A stretch of 64,000 nt of DNA from Ectobius pallidus (GCA_964059195.1 CAXKWD010000003.1:19574606-19638605); one strand, 5' to 3'; counted from the stretch's first letter, positions 32,026 through 43,600 are shown. Notes: generated by a model not told the origin, from the letters alone. Program-made: numbers and translations.

Positions 32026-32818
32026 GTCCCTACAACTGGGAGGTTATAGGCCTACTAAGAGAAAGAAGAAGAATGCAGTGTCTCTAGTCTTATCGTTTAC
32101 GTCAAATTGTGAAATTTCAGTATCGTCTTAAGTTCCCAAGCCACCTATTGTAGACTAAAAGCAATAACGTGAGGGCATTTGGCGAATTCATTGTAATATT
32201 TTCAGTAATTATGTAATTTTAAAATTAAATTACGTTTCTTTTCTGGTTGAAAAAAAAATTCTTGCAAATTGCATTAAGCATGTTGGTTTGTATAGGGAAC
32301 AGACACACATACATAAATACACTTAACTTTATACATTAGACTAGACCGTACACCATCAGCTGCCATCTATCGCAGAAGTCAAGAACTACGAGAACTTAGT
32401 AACAGCTGATTCCGCATTCAGCAATTTTGTTATTTTTATGAATCTAAAGTATCAAACCTTAAACATTGAATAAATTATGTTCGAACGAAAACAGTCTTAT
32501 TCATTTTACTATGATAATGAGAATTCCACTTTTTGTGTATTGTGTATTGTGTACTTTACTTTGTGTATTGTTTAACATTATATGGTAAAAATTACTATAC
32601 TATGTTTGCGCAATTGATTAGTTTTTCGTACTTTTAACTAATAAATTAGCTACAGATCTTAAAACCTCTAAAACTCGGCAATGGAATTCTCTGAAATAAC
32701 ATACAAGTTACACTAACGCAAGATTATTGCTAAAAGCAATACGTACATCCACTTTCAACATTATCATCATTTGTATGGTCTATTTTTCTCGCACATAGGC
32801 TATGCAATTATAAAGAAA
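32026..32818. other. Unassigned DNA
   Basis: No coding or repeat ends supported. A GTGTATTGTGTATTG microduplication occurs near 32535-32575. Confidence 0.3.
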
Positions 32819-33790
32819 TAGCTTAAAAGGCCCGGCGTCGCCCGGGTTTTGTAATTTGTAATTAACTTATGAAGGACTTTAGATTTTCAAACTCCTGATA
32901 TAGGTATGTAGAATTTGAAATGAGGAAGAACGGCTTATCACACCCACACTATTCCATCAGAAAACGCTTGAAATAGCTTTTTAAGGCTCATGCAGGATGT
33001 AGAATTTTGCACCCCGTTGTTTCTACACACCACGCTTGGGAGGAAATACGGAAAATTTTATTTCTCACTCTCATGTTATCACACAATCGTTTCGGGGCTG
33101 AAATAAAAAAGAAATTCAGTATCACTTTCATGCTTTCCTCCCCAAAAACCTGGGACGTAATAAATTTCTTCACGCATAGGACTAAAAATGTTCCATCCTA
33201 TTTTGTGTATTTTAGATGCTTAGGGTCTATGATAAACATCCTATTTCTCAACTAAAAATACAAAGCCTACAGCTATAAATAACGTAGGCTATCAGTTAAT
33301 AGGATTTTTTCCGACTTCTGATACAGCATGTTGGCCGCGGTAGTCTAGTAGTAGTGTGCCTGCCTCTAGGTCCGAAGGTCATGGGATCAAACCCGGCCGG
33401 GGTCGATGGATTTTTCAGGACGTAAAAATCGTTGGAACAGAGTCCTCCGGGAGGGAGTTTAAGCTGGGTGGCCCGTGCCGTACTTTTATTCTACATGAAA
33501 ATTTTAAGTGAGAAAATGATATTCTGCATGTCCAGGGCAAAGAAAGTTATGTGACTACATCACATTGTGCATTATTTTCGTGGATTTCATACTTCATTAT
33601 TTATTTACACCAATGTAATGATAGCGTAATAAATTATTTTTAAAGCCCAGTAGGTCTATTATGTAGCTCCCAAAGCCCTATGTGAACACTGTAAACAATA
33701 CACTGTTGTCATGAGAACTGAATTGCATTTGATTTAATATTTAGTGTAATATTTTCATAAATTTTATAATTTTTCAAGGTAAGGAGTAGT
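32819..33790 (-). mobile_element. Helitron family A, reversed, decayed, with SINE insert
   Basis: The 3' hairpin block (GGCCCGGCGTCGCCCGGG on the plus strand) and a body match 31037-31901 up to about 33310, then resume after a SINE at about 33500. The terminal CTAG has become CTAT and no clean 5' TC end is seen. Confidence 0.65.
33323..33495 (+). mobile_element. Second tRNA-derived SINE family
   Basis: A-box-like TGGCCGCGGTAGTCTAGTAG and B-box-like GGGATCAAACCC are at tRNA spacing. A body with CGTTGGAACAGAGTCCTCCG follows. It differs from the family at 15845 but resembles the reversed copy at 41630. Confidence 0.6.
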
Positions 33791-33794
33791 TTGT

Positions 33795-34411
33795 TTATCT
33801 ACCTATTGCAATCGATACCATGTCATGATTTTCGAAAAATTCTTTCATACTTTTACGTTTCATGCCTCCCTAAGTACGAAACCACCGCCCGTTTAAATTT
33901 TCATAATTTAATTACCGCCGTAATTTTGAAGATATTTGAACCAAATTTTATCATGTTATTTCTAGGCCCAATAGTTCGGACAAGTTCGTTAATGAGCAAA
34001 ATTGGCCCAAGGGGGTGGTCGGGGGAGGGGGTTGAAATGTTGAAAACTTTATATCTCGGTCCCTATGAAGTATAGAGGGAAACTTTGTTTGAATAAATTA
34101 GAGTACTCCGTATGGAGTTCACAGTGACACCAACTATTCGGGGATTTTGGGGGTGAGGGATGGAAATTCGAAATTTTTGAAACTACGTCTTTTGGAGTAT
34201 CGTTGAAGAGCTCTTGATGAGTACTCTACAAATCAATAACTAGTTTCTCGATAGCTCTCATATAAGGCGAGATTTGAATGTTTGAGAAAGTGCTCTTTTT
34301 TTGCAGTTATTATTGCGGGTTTGTCCTGCCAAAGCTAAAGAAGGAGTGTGCTGCGCAGCGACAATAAATTAAACCAAAACCAGCCTGTAGGCCTGCCTAA
34401 CGGGATTTGTA
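33795..34411 (+). repeat. Dispersed repeat, AGGTAGATTT family, copy 3
   Basis: ATCTACCTATTGCAATCGAT at the left and CAGCCTGTAGGCCTGCCTAA at the right, with the family landmarks between. Followed at 34420-34445 by a short Helitron 3'-end fragment (CTAGCTTAAAAGGCCAGGCG). Confidence 0.7.
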
Positions 34412-34445
34412 TATGTTAGACTAGCTTAAAAGGCCAGGCGTCGAA

Positions 34446-35133
34446 AAGAGCCGAAATTTTTCTTATAGCATGTGATAACAGTTTTCTTCAATATATTAAC
34501 CAATTTGTGTAGCACAGGCTTGTTAATATATTAAAATGTCGATATTGTAAATTTTACAATGCTCATGTGACAAAATTAGGCGCGCCTGCCGGAAGGTTAA
34601 AATGGCCTGATGTAAAGCAAGATTCTAAGTGCGTCATAAACTCGCGTCTTTTGTTTCCGTAATGAAGACAAGACTGGACATGGGTTGTACTTGCATTTTG
34701 TCAGGTTGACGTCCTCTTTGTCCATTGTTTAACAGAGAGAGAGAGAGAGGGAAAATGGCTGCGGGCGAAGGCTGGTGCTGTTGAGTTGAAGATAAATAAT
34801 TCTTTACTTGAATTCTCCCACCCTTATCTACTACTCTTTATGCTTTGCGTCTCTCCCTCTCTATCCTTTATTTATTATCTTTATCCATTACTTCTCACCG
34901 TGTCCTCCCACTATTACATATTTTACGTTTGTACACCGGAGGGAGTAATATTCAAAATGTGGAACGTGACCATATACGAAATTCCAGTCCTGTAGAAGGG
35001 CTGAAAGGGAGAATGCATACAAGTTAATATTTAACCCGTTCACCGACACGAATGTATGATTATGTTATTTTGAATGGTAGATATTGTTAATAGAACCCTA
35101 TCCGTCTATGTAAAGTTCCATTTTACAGGTTAG
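34446..35133. other. Unassigned DNA
   Basis: No exon supported. A short (GA)n run lies at about 34735-34750. The two overlapping frames near 34786-35027 are in different registers and carry no motif. Confidence 0.3.
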
Positions 35134-35279
35134 GCCCTGTTTCATAGAAATTTCACACTCATATTATTAGCAAGTACCGTAATAATATTAGTTATTATTA
35201 TTAGTTTTCTGTTTCATAAAAATATGTTCTACTAAAAGTAGTTATGGGTTCATGACTCTAATTTATTACTAGTAAATAT
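35134..35279 (+). mobile_element. Left-end fragment of the GCCCTGTTTCATA TIR family
   Basis: Matches 21591 onwards (GCCCTGTTTCATA, CACTCATATTATTAGCAAGT). Truncated where the LINE 3' end begins. Confidence 0.6.
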
Positions 35280-35905
35280 TATTTATTTAATCTTCCCATA
35301 GTTATGGGTTGCCTACACAGACAAAGAGTACCAGAAAAGAAAAACAAAAAGGTAATTGAACATAGAACATTGAAAAGAAAAAGAGAATAAAATTAAGGAA
35401 AAATTAATACAAAATAGAAAATCATTAACAGTTACGATTAGGATTTATATGTGATTCCTCAGTATTGAAACAGATCCTCTGAGGGTTGCTAAAGCAACTT
35501 CAGTTATAACTGATGGAGGAAGTCCCAATCTCTTGAAAGTGTTCAACATGAAAGTTGTAACAGTTCCTCTTGCTCCTACCATGAGTCCAATGACTTCAAG
35601 TTCTTTGAGATTGTATTTATAACGATAGTAAGGGATGGTAGGATTATAAATGTCTTGCTTTTCCTTGTTAACATCTTGCGGCTGTGCCTCATTCACTTCG
35701 AAACGCACAGTAGGATCAATTATAAATCCGGATCGTGTGGTTCTTTGAAAAGCAATGATATCAATACAGTGAGTCCCACGCAAGAGTTGGCCAATGACGC
35801 GGGTTTCTGCGTCGCTCCGGGCACAGCTTCAACTCCCGAGCGATCGGGTGAAATATCTACGCAAATATAGCCGCGATCGGTGTAATGATTCAGGTTCTCA
35901 CATTT
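35280..35905 (-). pseudogene. LINE ORF2 C-terminal fragment
   Basis: Minus strand. The frame 35783-35445 reads CIDIIAFQRTTRSGFIIDPT, later QDIYNPTIPYYRYKYN, and ends with a block containing VIGLMVGARGTVTTFM and RGSVSILRNH. This is the conserved C-terminal region downstream of reverse transcriptase in an insect LINE family; the clade is not certain. A second copy of the same block is at 50600-50757 on the plus strand. The 3' UTR lies at 35280-35444. RT and endonuclease are absent (5' truncation, as usual for LINEs), and the frame is broken upstream near 35790. Confidence 0.7.
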
Positions 35906-35929
35906 ACAGTTAAAATTACAATGAAATTA

Positions 35930-36335
35930 ACCACGCACCTCATCACAAGAGATGTTGGAAATGTTCTCCTATTGTATCCACACAATACTGACACCTTTTT
36001 AGGGAATTTTCTTTCACGTGCATAAGTTCAGCTTCCAAGATAGAGTGAATTTCTCTTGTGATATTGTCTTTAAGTTCTTCAAAATTTGGGAAATTGACCT
36101 ATACACTTTTTTTAAAATTTATTTATTTATTTAAGGTCGCTTTTTAACAGCTAGGGTCACCATAAATATTAGTCACGTACTGTGAGAAGAACTTAAAGAC
36201 AATTTCACAAGAGATATTAACTCTGTCTCGGAAGTTGAAGTTATGTGCGTGAAAAATATTTCCTAAAAATGTGCCAGTATTGTGTGGATGCAAGAAGAGA
36301 ACATTTCCATCTCTTGTGATGAGGTGCTTGGTTAC
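35930..36335. repeat. Inverted repeat of LINE-like sequence
   Basis: 35930-36095 and 36180-36335 are related in opposite orientation. The left arm has CCTCATCACAAGAGATGTTG; the right arm has CATCTCTTGTGATGAGGTGC. Both include a TATTGTGTGGAT/ATCCACACAATA phrase. The arms are diverged by indels. The spacer has a TTTATTTATTTAAGGTCGCT tract that also occurs near 14100. Confidence 0.65.
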
Positions 36336-36344
36336 ATTTGGTTT

Positions 36345-37180
36345 AATATTTGGACCTAAGAGAGATGAAAATGGGGACTGGAGAAAACTGCATAACGACG
36401 AGCTTCATAATCTGTACTCTCCACTAGGGCTGAAAATCGATTAAAATTACTAATCGAGTTAACGCTTGACTTTCATCGATTAATCGAATGATTAATCGAC
36501 AAACAGGTCGGTATTTTAAAGGAAACCAAAGTGTACATTTAATATTGTTTTACACGTTTAATAACTACTACACTACAGATAATCAGAAGAAATACTGAAT
36601 TAATGAATACCATTATTAAACTAGTGAAAAAAATATATGCAAAAATACATTCCCGGTTACTTTTTCAGCCAAGACTTGAGACACACGAGTTTGTTGACTA
36701 AACTACCCTTCAATGTGAATTGTTTGGAACAAAAGGCTGAATGACACATGATGTGCCAAGGCCGGAGAAGCGAGAGAAAGGAGTTTGGTCCTTTGACCCA
36801 TTTCTCGAAAAACGTTTTTCAGAATTCCACTAAACCGATTAATCGGAAAATGTAATTGATCGACGATTAAATGTTTAATCGATTAATCAGTACAGCCCTA
36901 CTCTCCACCGGATACAGTAAGAATAATTAAATTACGGAGGATGAAGTGAGCTGGACATGTTGCCCGCATGGGGGAGGAAAGACATGTCTCAAAAATATTG
37001 AAGGGGAGACCCGAAGGGAAAAGAACACTTGGATGACCTAGACATAGGTGGGAGGACAATATTAGGATAGATTTAAGAGAAGTAAAATTTGAGAGGGATG
37101 GTTGAATGGAGTTAGCACAGAATAGGATTGAATGGCGGCCTCAGATAAGCGCGGCAATGAACCTTCGGGTTCCATAAAAT
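36345..37180 (+). pseudogene. LINE ORF2 C-terminal fragment split by hAT MITE
   Basis: The frame gives KRDENGDWRKLHNDELHNLY just before 36417 and, after the MITE, RIIK then RRMKWAGHVARMGEE near 36920-36980, GRPEGKRTLGRPRHRWEDN, and later stops. KWAGHVARM and GRPRHRW-like motifs are a well-known C-terminal signature of RTE-like and related insect LINEs. The 5' part is missing. The insert (36425-36900) with its 8-bp duplication exactly explains the break. Confidence 0.8.
36425..36900. mobile_element. hAT-type MITE inside a LINE
   Basis: A perfect 8-bp duplication CTCTCCAC (36417-36424, 36901-36908). Inverted ends TAGGGCTGAAAATCGATTAA and TTAATCAGTACAGCCCTA, with many ATCGATTAATCG motifs just inside both ends. 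476 bp, no coding. The interrupted LINE frame confirms the insertion. Confidence 0.9.
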
Positions 37181-37589
37181 AGATAACATATTCCTTTAGC
37201 GTGCTTAGGAATTGTCTATTGCCACTGAGTAAGTAAGTATATAAGGCCCATATATCACCACTGATACATGATCAAGTGGAGCATTCTCTTTAACATTTTC
37301 CACTATAATTGTAATAGGTGACCCACTTCCCACCTCGTGCTCCATGGTTTTATACCTGATGACATCTCTCGCGCCTTTTATTCACTTTTCACGACGTCTT
37401 GTGGCGCTATAAGTACATTAAAACACCTTTTCACCTTAACGACAGTTGTAAAAATTACAGCCCGCGCGCGAGCCGTGTCGATTCACTCCATAAACCTAAA
37501 TTTACTGAGCTGGCACAGTGAGCGGTGTGTATGTTATATTTATTGTGACTTTTCTGCGAATTCTGACAGAGTTAAACATGTAAAGAAAT
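37181..37589. other. Unassigned DNA
   Basis: No family recognised. The plus-strand frame 37337-37591 has GC-rich patches but no motif or splice support. Confidence 0.3.
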
Positions 37590-38500
37590 AGCTGGTACCC
37601 GCGGCTTCGCCCACGATAATTAAATGAAAAATAAAAAAAATTAAGAGTATAATAATTATTAAAGCTTTATATTTATTAACACTTGCACACGAAATGCTGT
37701 CATGGTTCCGTCTGAATGACCGAAGAAGATTTCACTGTCGTTACCTCCTCTTCAAAATTCTTCATACTTCATCACCATCATATGTATCTAGTCGCTTCCA
37801 TAACCTGTCCTCTCATCACACCCTAAACACACGATCAGAGTTTAGTATTGTACTTTCTATCCATTTACACTGCTCTTCATCCTATTCATTTTCATTCTGT
37901 GTATCAGTAGTTCGCATATGGAATTCCATCCCTCACACAGTCAGAGAGGCTGTCGAACACTTGATGAATTTAAGAGAGAAGTCAGTAGCTTAATTCTAAA
38001 TAATGTAGGCCTACTTTAAATTTATATTAGGAATGTATCCAACTTTTTGTGTTTTAGTGTTTAGTGTATAGTAATTTTTTGTTTTTGTAATTAAGTTTTA
38101 AGTAATTGTATTAGGGGTGTAGCGTTTAAGTTAACATGTATTTTAATAGTATTTTAGTTTATTGTATTTAGGTTTTAAATATATAAATTATGTATTTGTT
38201 ATATTGTGTTTGACTGGTGGAGCGGAAGAGAAGGCCTAATGGCCTTAGCTCTGCCAGCTTAAATAAACAGAATAAATAAATCATTCGTAAACTAAACCAT
38301 ATTTAATTAATGAAACCGCTAACATTTCCGGATTTAGAGTACCGTACGTTCCACGATTAGAAAGCGCCGCCTGGGTAAACGATCTCAGATTCGATTATGC
38401 AGTTCCAAAGCTAACTGTGAACACTGATAATACCACTGCCTTCTAGACTGTATTACTCGTGTGTAATTCTCGAGACGGCATCCTTATTCTTGTCAAACTT
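37590..38500 (-). mobile_element. Helitron family B-like, reversed, with LINE insert
   Basis: The 3' hairpin block (ACCCGCGGCTTCGCCCACGA on the plus strand) and a body match 47579 onwards. The match breaks at about 37690 and resumes at about 38279 (ATTCGTAAACTAAACCAT). The CTAG terminus has decayed. No 5' end recognised. Confidence 0.6.
37691..38280 (+). pseudogene. LINE 3' end (Jockey/CR1-like C-terminus)
   Basis: Frame 37694-37993 reads LSWFRLNDRRRFHCRYLLFK, then SSHHTLNTRSEFS and VRIWNSIPHTVREA. This is the C-terminal segment common in Jockey- and CR1-type insect LINEs, which normally ends about 30 residues later. Here a frameshift or small deletion after VREA changes the end. The 3' UTR ends AGCTTAAATAAACAGAATAA at 38280. 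It lies inside a reversed Helitron-like repeat whose other copy (47579 onwards) shows the uninterrupted order. Confidence 0.75.
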
Positions 38501-38689
38501 CGATTCATGAAATATGCCAGTGAACCAACCGTAAGCCACCACGATGTGCAAAATCATGGTCAACGGACACGCGACGAGGAGGCCACAGAAGACAGTTCAG
38601 CCACAGTACTTTTATGAGTTTTTATTACTTTTATCTTATTTTATAAATGTGGAAAAATGCAGTTTTTATTTTATTTTAATTATTGGAAC

Positions 38690-38814
38690 TCCTAGCCAGC
38701 AACAGATGCCCTGAAGATGCAGCAGAGGCACCGAAATGCCTAACCAACAAATCACAAAATATACCTTAGTTGAGCAACTGGTACCATATTTATTTTATTT
38801 CATTAACTGATCAT
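38690..38814 (+). mobile_element. Penelope-like 3' tail fragment
   Basis: CCCTGAAGATGCAGCAGAGG followed by a CACCGAAATGCC segment resembles the CTGAnGA...GAAA block in 3' regions of Penelope-like elements. No coding attached. The right edge is cut by the hAT element at 38815. Confidence 0.45.
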
Positions 38815-40128
38815 CAGGGCCCGGATTCTAATGACATGTCATCTTTTTATTGATGCTTCATAGACATTGCCAACTTGTGGATAAATCCTAATCATGGCCA
38901 CTAGATTATAGAAATGCATTTTTTTTACGTCATTTTTTGTCATTTTATGCAATTTTATATTTTTAGGGCATTTTTTTCAATTTTCATGTCATTTGCTTCC
39001 TTATTTAGTAATTTTCATGTATTTACATTGAGTGTATTAACTTTTTTGGTCGCTAGCGGTGCTGTCTTTGAAGTGTTGTTTGTTTAATGCAACAACGAAA
39101 AATTCGGCGTTAGAGTGTTGACATGTCTCAGTCGGAAATGAGAATCAAAGAAACGCAAAAATTTTGTATTATATTACTATTGTTATTAGATTGATCAAGC
39201 AACTGAGTCTGCCACCTGCTTGGATTTGAGAGTGCAAACTACTGTTTACCCTCAATAAACAACAATATAATCCGGCAGGCCACAAAAGGACATGCCGAAT
39301 TTTGACTCACCAGTGCCTCAGTGCCAGTATAAATTTCCGTGAGAAAAGAACATTCACAACATTACAGTTATTTACAGTTTTTACAATTATGTACAAACTA
39401 GTCTATAACTTTGTGTTAACAATAATGATTTTTTATCAATAAAATATCATTTTTTAGGTAATTTTTATTAAATGATTAAGTCATTTTCTTTAAAATTTAG
39501 GGTCATTTTATAGGTAAAAAATTAAAAATCAAAAGCATAATAAAATAGCCTGATAAAAGAAAACTCAGATTCGAGTTCCTTGGCCCAGAAAACCCCTGTA
39601 TAGTGAGTTTCGTCCAAATCGAACAACGTTTGACCATATTTAGGTCAATATTGATTATCCCTCTTATAATAATAATAATAATCCTCTTCGGTGTAGGTTG
39701 AAAATTTCATATGTTTGCGTGCCTTGACATTATAAACAAATGAATCGACCAGCGTGAGCTACAACATTCAAGTGATCGGGATGGTTTTATGTCAAAGGTA
39801 CGACAAAAATAGCCAAAGCCAACTGTAGTTGATTTGACATTGAAATGTATCTGAAAACTGATGCTTCGAAAACGCAAAAAATACACGTTTTCTGCCCGTT
39901 TTTCATTCATAAGTCATAACTCACGAACGAAAGCGAAAATTAAAATTCCGGCTTCGAGGTGCATTTCCTGAACCTTCAGTCTACCTATGTTTAAAATGTC
40001 AGATCTCTGCGTTGAGTAGATTTCGCTGGGCATCGCGGACAGACAGACTGAGGACAGACACTTCCTTTTATTAATATAGATAGAATAGATTCTTCAAACA
40101 ATTTTAGACCATCAGAATCCGGGCCCTG
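38815..40128. mobile_element. hAT-type element, long relative of 28703-29250, reversed
   Basis: Ends CAGGGCCCGGATTCTAATGA and CATCAGAATCCGGGCCCTG. Flanks CTGATCAT (38807-38814) and CTGATTAT (40129-40136) differ at one base of eight. The outer parts match 28703-29250 in reverse. An additional stretch at about 39517-40095, ending near an (ACAGACAGAC) motif, looks like a separate nested repeat. No transposase. Confidence 0.8.
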
Positions 40129-40500
40129 CTGATTATATTTAAGTTGAACTGGAGAATATAAAAATGGTTTACAAAAATAGTGTTAAAATTTGAAAAGAAA
40201 TGGATGAAGAATGCTATACTGTACTCTGTGCTCTGTAATATAGACATGGAAACTCCACACAATGCAGGTGCTGTAGTGTGATGCCTACAGGCGAGGAACT
40301 TCTCTTCCCGAGCTGAAAAGTAGCTTGATTACCTTCAAGGTGCATTTCAAATGACGCGCCCTTCCTCTTTTTCTATGAAGCATTGCATTTCAAAAAGAAT
40401 TCACAAGAACCCTCAAAAGCGTACTCTTTTTAAATATTGAAACATTCTCAAAACAGGTATCACGGCTATCAATTTCCCATGCAAAACTGTGCTATGTAGC
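40129..40500. other. Unassigned DNA
   Basis: No gene or terminus recognised. Confidence 0.3.
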
Positions 40501-40505
40501 AATAT

Positions 40506-40545
40506 CTAGAATTAGAATTAGAATTAGAATTAGGATTAGAATTGT
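40506..40545. repeat. (AGAATT)n microsatellite
   Basis: Six near-perfect hexamer units of AGAATT/GAATTA, directly before a reversed LINE-type 3' end (40545-40640: TTTACGGCCTTCTCTTCCAT). Confidence 0.7.
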
Positions 40546-40717
40546 TTTACTTTACGGCCTTCTCTTCCATTCAACCAGGATTATTACAACTGAATTTTAC
40601 AATAATGCAATAGAGAGTATGATAAGAGTACAATATAGTTACACAAACACGATTATATACTATTATCATTTAAGGCTTAAGAACTAGTTCTCTTAGAGAT
40701 AACGCAATACACAAAAA

Positions 40718-40965
40718 CCAATTTGTTAAATAGTTTACCATTTCTTAAATGGCTTACCATTTGTTAAATGGCTTACCATTTGTTAAATGGTTTACCATTT
40801 GTTAAATGGTTTACCATTTGTTAAATGGTTTACCATTTGTTAAATGGTTTACCATTTGTTAAATGGTTTACCATTTGTTAATTGGTTTACCATTTGTTAA
40901 ATGGTTTACCATTTGTTAAATGGTTTACCATTTGTTAAATAGTTTACCATTTGTTAAATAGTTTC
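40718..40965. repeat. 19-bp hairpin minisatellite
   Basis: About 13 head-to-tail units of CCATTTGTTAAATGGTTTA with few substitutions. Each unit holds ACCATTT-GTT-AAATGGT and, across the junction, AAATGG-TTTA-CCATTT, so either strand can fold into alternating short hairpins. There are no spacers, so this is not a CRISPR array. Confidence 0.9.
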
Positions 40966-41204
40966 TCAGTGTGAGAAAACATTTTCCCATTCATGTATCC
41001 ATTTATTCTTCAAAGTCTGCTGTTTTAGAGAATTTATCAGTTTTGTAACGTACATTAGCGATCAACTATAGTTAATTACATATTTAATGTTTGAATATAT
41101 ATATACCTGGGTATATATATAATTATTAATTATTAAGATTAGTCTGTAAACTACAACCCTAACGTGCCTCTGTGGCGAAATAGGGTTCCCATCCCTAGAG
41201 ATTA

Positions 41205-41254
<50 letters not shown>

Positions 41255-41625
41255 GTTTACTGCTTACTGAGAATTAAACTATTACTCAAATTTTAACTAT
41301 TACTAAGAAAATGTAATATGCAAGAAAAATGAAAAATTGTGGATAGCTGGAAACGCTTTCAGTAGTTAGATATGTGATGATTTATTGTTATTGTTAATGT
41401 GTAACAAAGTCCCTATCTATTTATTTTTTTAGATTCAGCCATATCAGGAATTCGGGATCTATGTATATACAGTAGGATAGGCTATGGAACTATTGATTGT
41501 CAATTGATTCTGTTGTTAGTGTATTTTATGGAGAAAATTTCGACTGATGTTAATTTAAATGGATATGATACAGGATGAAATGGTGAGGATGATTCGTAGC
41601 ATGTAAATATCCAATTCGGCATTTT
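40966..41625. other. Unassigned; (TAA)n microsatellite at 41208-41250
   Basis: About 14 TAA units at 41208-41250 are the only defined feature. Confidence 0.5.
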
Positions 41626-41629
41626 CCTT

Positions 41630-41745
41630 TACGACTAGGGAAACCTTGAAAAAACCTATGTCAATTTGGCCGGCTGTGGGATTTGAACCTGGGACCTCCA
41701 AGTCATCCAGACGTTATCATCTCGGCCACCTTGATCGGTATTATC
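41630..41745 (-). mobile_element. tRNA-derived SINE, reversed
   Basis: On the minus strand GGTGGCCGAGATGATAACGT (A-box region) and GGTTCAAATCCC (B box) occur at tRNA-like spacing. Similar to 33323-33495 and to the trace at 17865. Confidence 0.6.
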
Positions 41746-41984
41746 TACATTTTGAGTCATATATAATGGAAAATAACTAATTTCCTAAGGCAATGCGTAG
41801 AGTTATTTTTCAGCTGCCTTATAATTAAACCTTGAATATTCAGGCAAATACCTATTGTTTCCTTATGAAGAATTTTAATCAAATTTACATGCAATGTAGG
41901 CCTATATGGGTTATATGAATGTAGTTTTATATTGCTTAAAGTGCCTATTTGACTGCTATTGCCTACTTCTGTACTATAAAAGAC
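41746..41984. other. Unassigned DNA
   Basis: No defined feature before the Penelope-like element. Confidence 0.3.
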
Positions 41985-43031
41985 TTGAGACTTTCCCGGC
42001 GTTGGTTATATATAGCCAGCGTGGTCTGGCAGCATGGCATCGAGAGACTAAATGACTTCTTGGGCCTTCTAAACAGCATCCATAGTAATATCCAGTTCAC
42101 CATGGAAATAGAGAAAGACGGGTGCTTGCCGTTCTTTGATATTCTAATCTGCAGAAAAGCTGATGGCAGTTTAGCTCATAAAGTGTACAGAAAACCCACC
42201 CACACAGATTTGTATCTAAATGCCAGTAGCCACCACCACCCAGCGCAGAAGAGAGGCATTCTAAAAACGTTGGTACATAGAGCCAGATCCATCTCGGATG
42301 CTGACAGTCTAACAACAGAGATACAACATCTCCGGAATACCTTCCGGCAGAATGGCTACAGTCACAAGGACATCGCATGGGCCCTGAGAAAGACTAATCG
42401 CCAGCCCCCCACATCGTCGGAAACCGGACCAAAACTGGCTTTCATTCCGTACATGCCTCCGGTCTCCAACAAGATAGCCAGACTGCTCCACAAACACAAC
42501 ATCAAGACCATACATATGCCACTACCCAAAGTGAGACAATGGGTTCGCCCCGTGAAAGACTCTCTAGGATTGCGGACTCCGGGGATCTACGAAGTCCCGT
42601 GCCAATGTGGAGCCGTCTATATAGGGCAAACAGGCCGCACCATTGAGGCCAGGTGCAATGAACATAAACGCTGCATCCGGTTGGGTTACCCGGAAAAGTC
42701 GGCGGTAGCTCAACACATGTACGACCATGACCACCACATCAACTTCCAAGGGGTGAGAAACCTGGGCAATCAACCTACCTACTGGGGCCGGGTCGTGGCC
42801 GAAGCTCTGGAAATAAAGCTACACCGCAATAATTACAACAGGGACAACGGGCTAGAACTCAGCCAAGCCTGGAACCCAGCAATCAGAATTCTACAGGAAC
42901 GGGCCAAATCAGGACCAACTTCAGCACCAACCAATAGCATTCCTGCTTTTCACCCCGGGATTTCCTGTGCTCCGATTGGTCGCTCTCTGCAAACTCCACC
43001 AGCTATAAAAAGGAGCCAGACACAGAACTAG
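41985..43031 (+). pseudogene. Penelope-like element: RT thumb plus GIY-YIG endonuclease, 5' truncated
   Basis: The open frame (no ATG; it is open upstream from a TTG at 41949) begins just after the reverse transcriptase active-site motif. VVWQHG, followed by the FLGLLNSIHSNIQFTME and LPFFDILI segments, marks the end of the palm and the thumb. A linker follows. The GIY-YIG endonuclease has GIYEVPCQCG at 42582 and VYIGQTGR at 42615, then RCNEHKR, AVAQHMYDHDH and the C-terminal NRDNGLELSQAWNP. This combination is specific to Penelope-like elements, in which RT and endonuclease drive target-primed insertion. The 3' half is intact to a TAG at 43029; the 5' half, including the catalytic YxDD, is missing. 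The domain is complete enough to suggest recent decay. Confidence 0.85.
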
Positions 43032-43140
43032 CGCACTTCTCTCCCAGAAGATGGCTGCAGAGCTGACAGCAGCCGAAAGCTCGGAAATAAACCATACTTT
43101 AACCCGGTTGGAAGCCCGAGAGACCATTATATACTTCTGT
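43032..43140 (+). ncRNA. Penelope 3' tail with hammerhead-like fold
   Basis: Just after the Penelope stop codon, CAGAAGAT is followed by a perfect six-base-pair stem (GGCTGC/GCAGCC, 43053-43074) and then GAAA (43075-43078). This layout matches the conserved core of hammerhead ribozymes, which are known in Penelope-like elements. The first box reads CAGAAGA rather than CTGATGA, so activity is doubtful. Confidence 0.5.
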
Positions 43141-43600
43141 ACTGTTCTGACCTTAAGTGACTACTGCATTTATAAGCATATACGAATCAAATGACAGTGT
43201 TAAATTGGAATTAAGATGCTGTTTAAAAGCTATATGCCCATAGAATATTAAAAAAACAATCATGTGATCTTAGGCGTAAAACATGTGTAGGCCTCGAACC
43301 TGAGTATACATAGAATTAAAATGTAAAATATACCGCATATACATAACAAGATAACAAGATAAAATAACAAGATAAAATTTGAACATATCTGTAGGTTAGT
43401 CCACAGGCTTTTAAGTTAATTTGGTTGATTTTACACTCTGTCAGCAATCATAGATGTATGTTCAATGGCCTAATAATAGACTTAATTATTCTTAATAGCT
43501 GAAATTCTGATTAATTCCTAGGCCTAGACTTCTTAGGTTGATTCTAAATATTTTATATTAATGGGGGTAGGCCTATAAGGTGGAACTGTTCATACTAAAA
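43141..43600. other. Unassigned DNA
   Basis: No gene supported. AACAAGATAA repeats three times near 43345-43378. Confidence 0.3.

Noticed and set aside
40718..40965. CRISPR-like array
   Set aside because: Units are contiguous 19-mers with no unique spacers, in a eukaryotic setting with no cas genes. It is a minisatellite.
42097..43127. Minus-strand frames opposite the Penelope-like element
   Set aside because: They are antisense to a clear RT/GIY-YIG coding frame.
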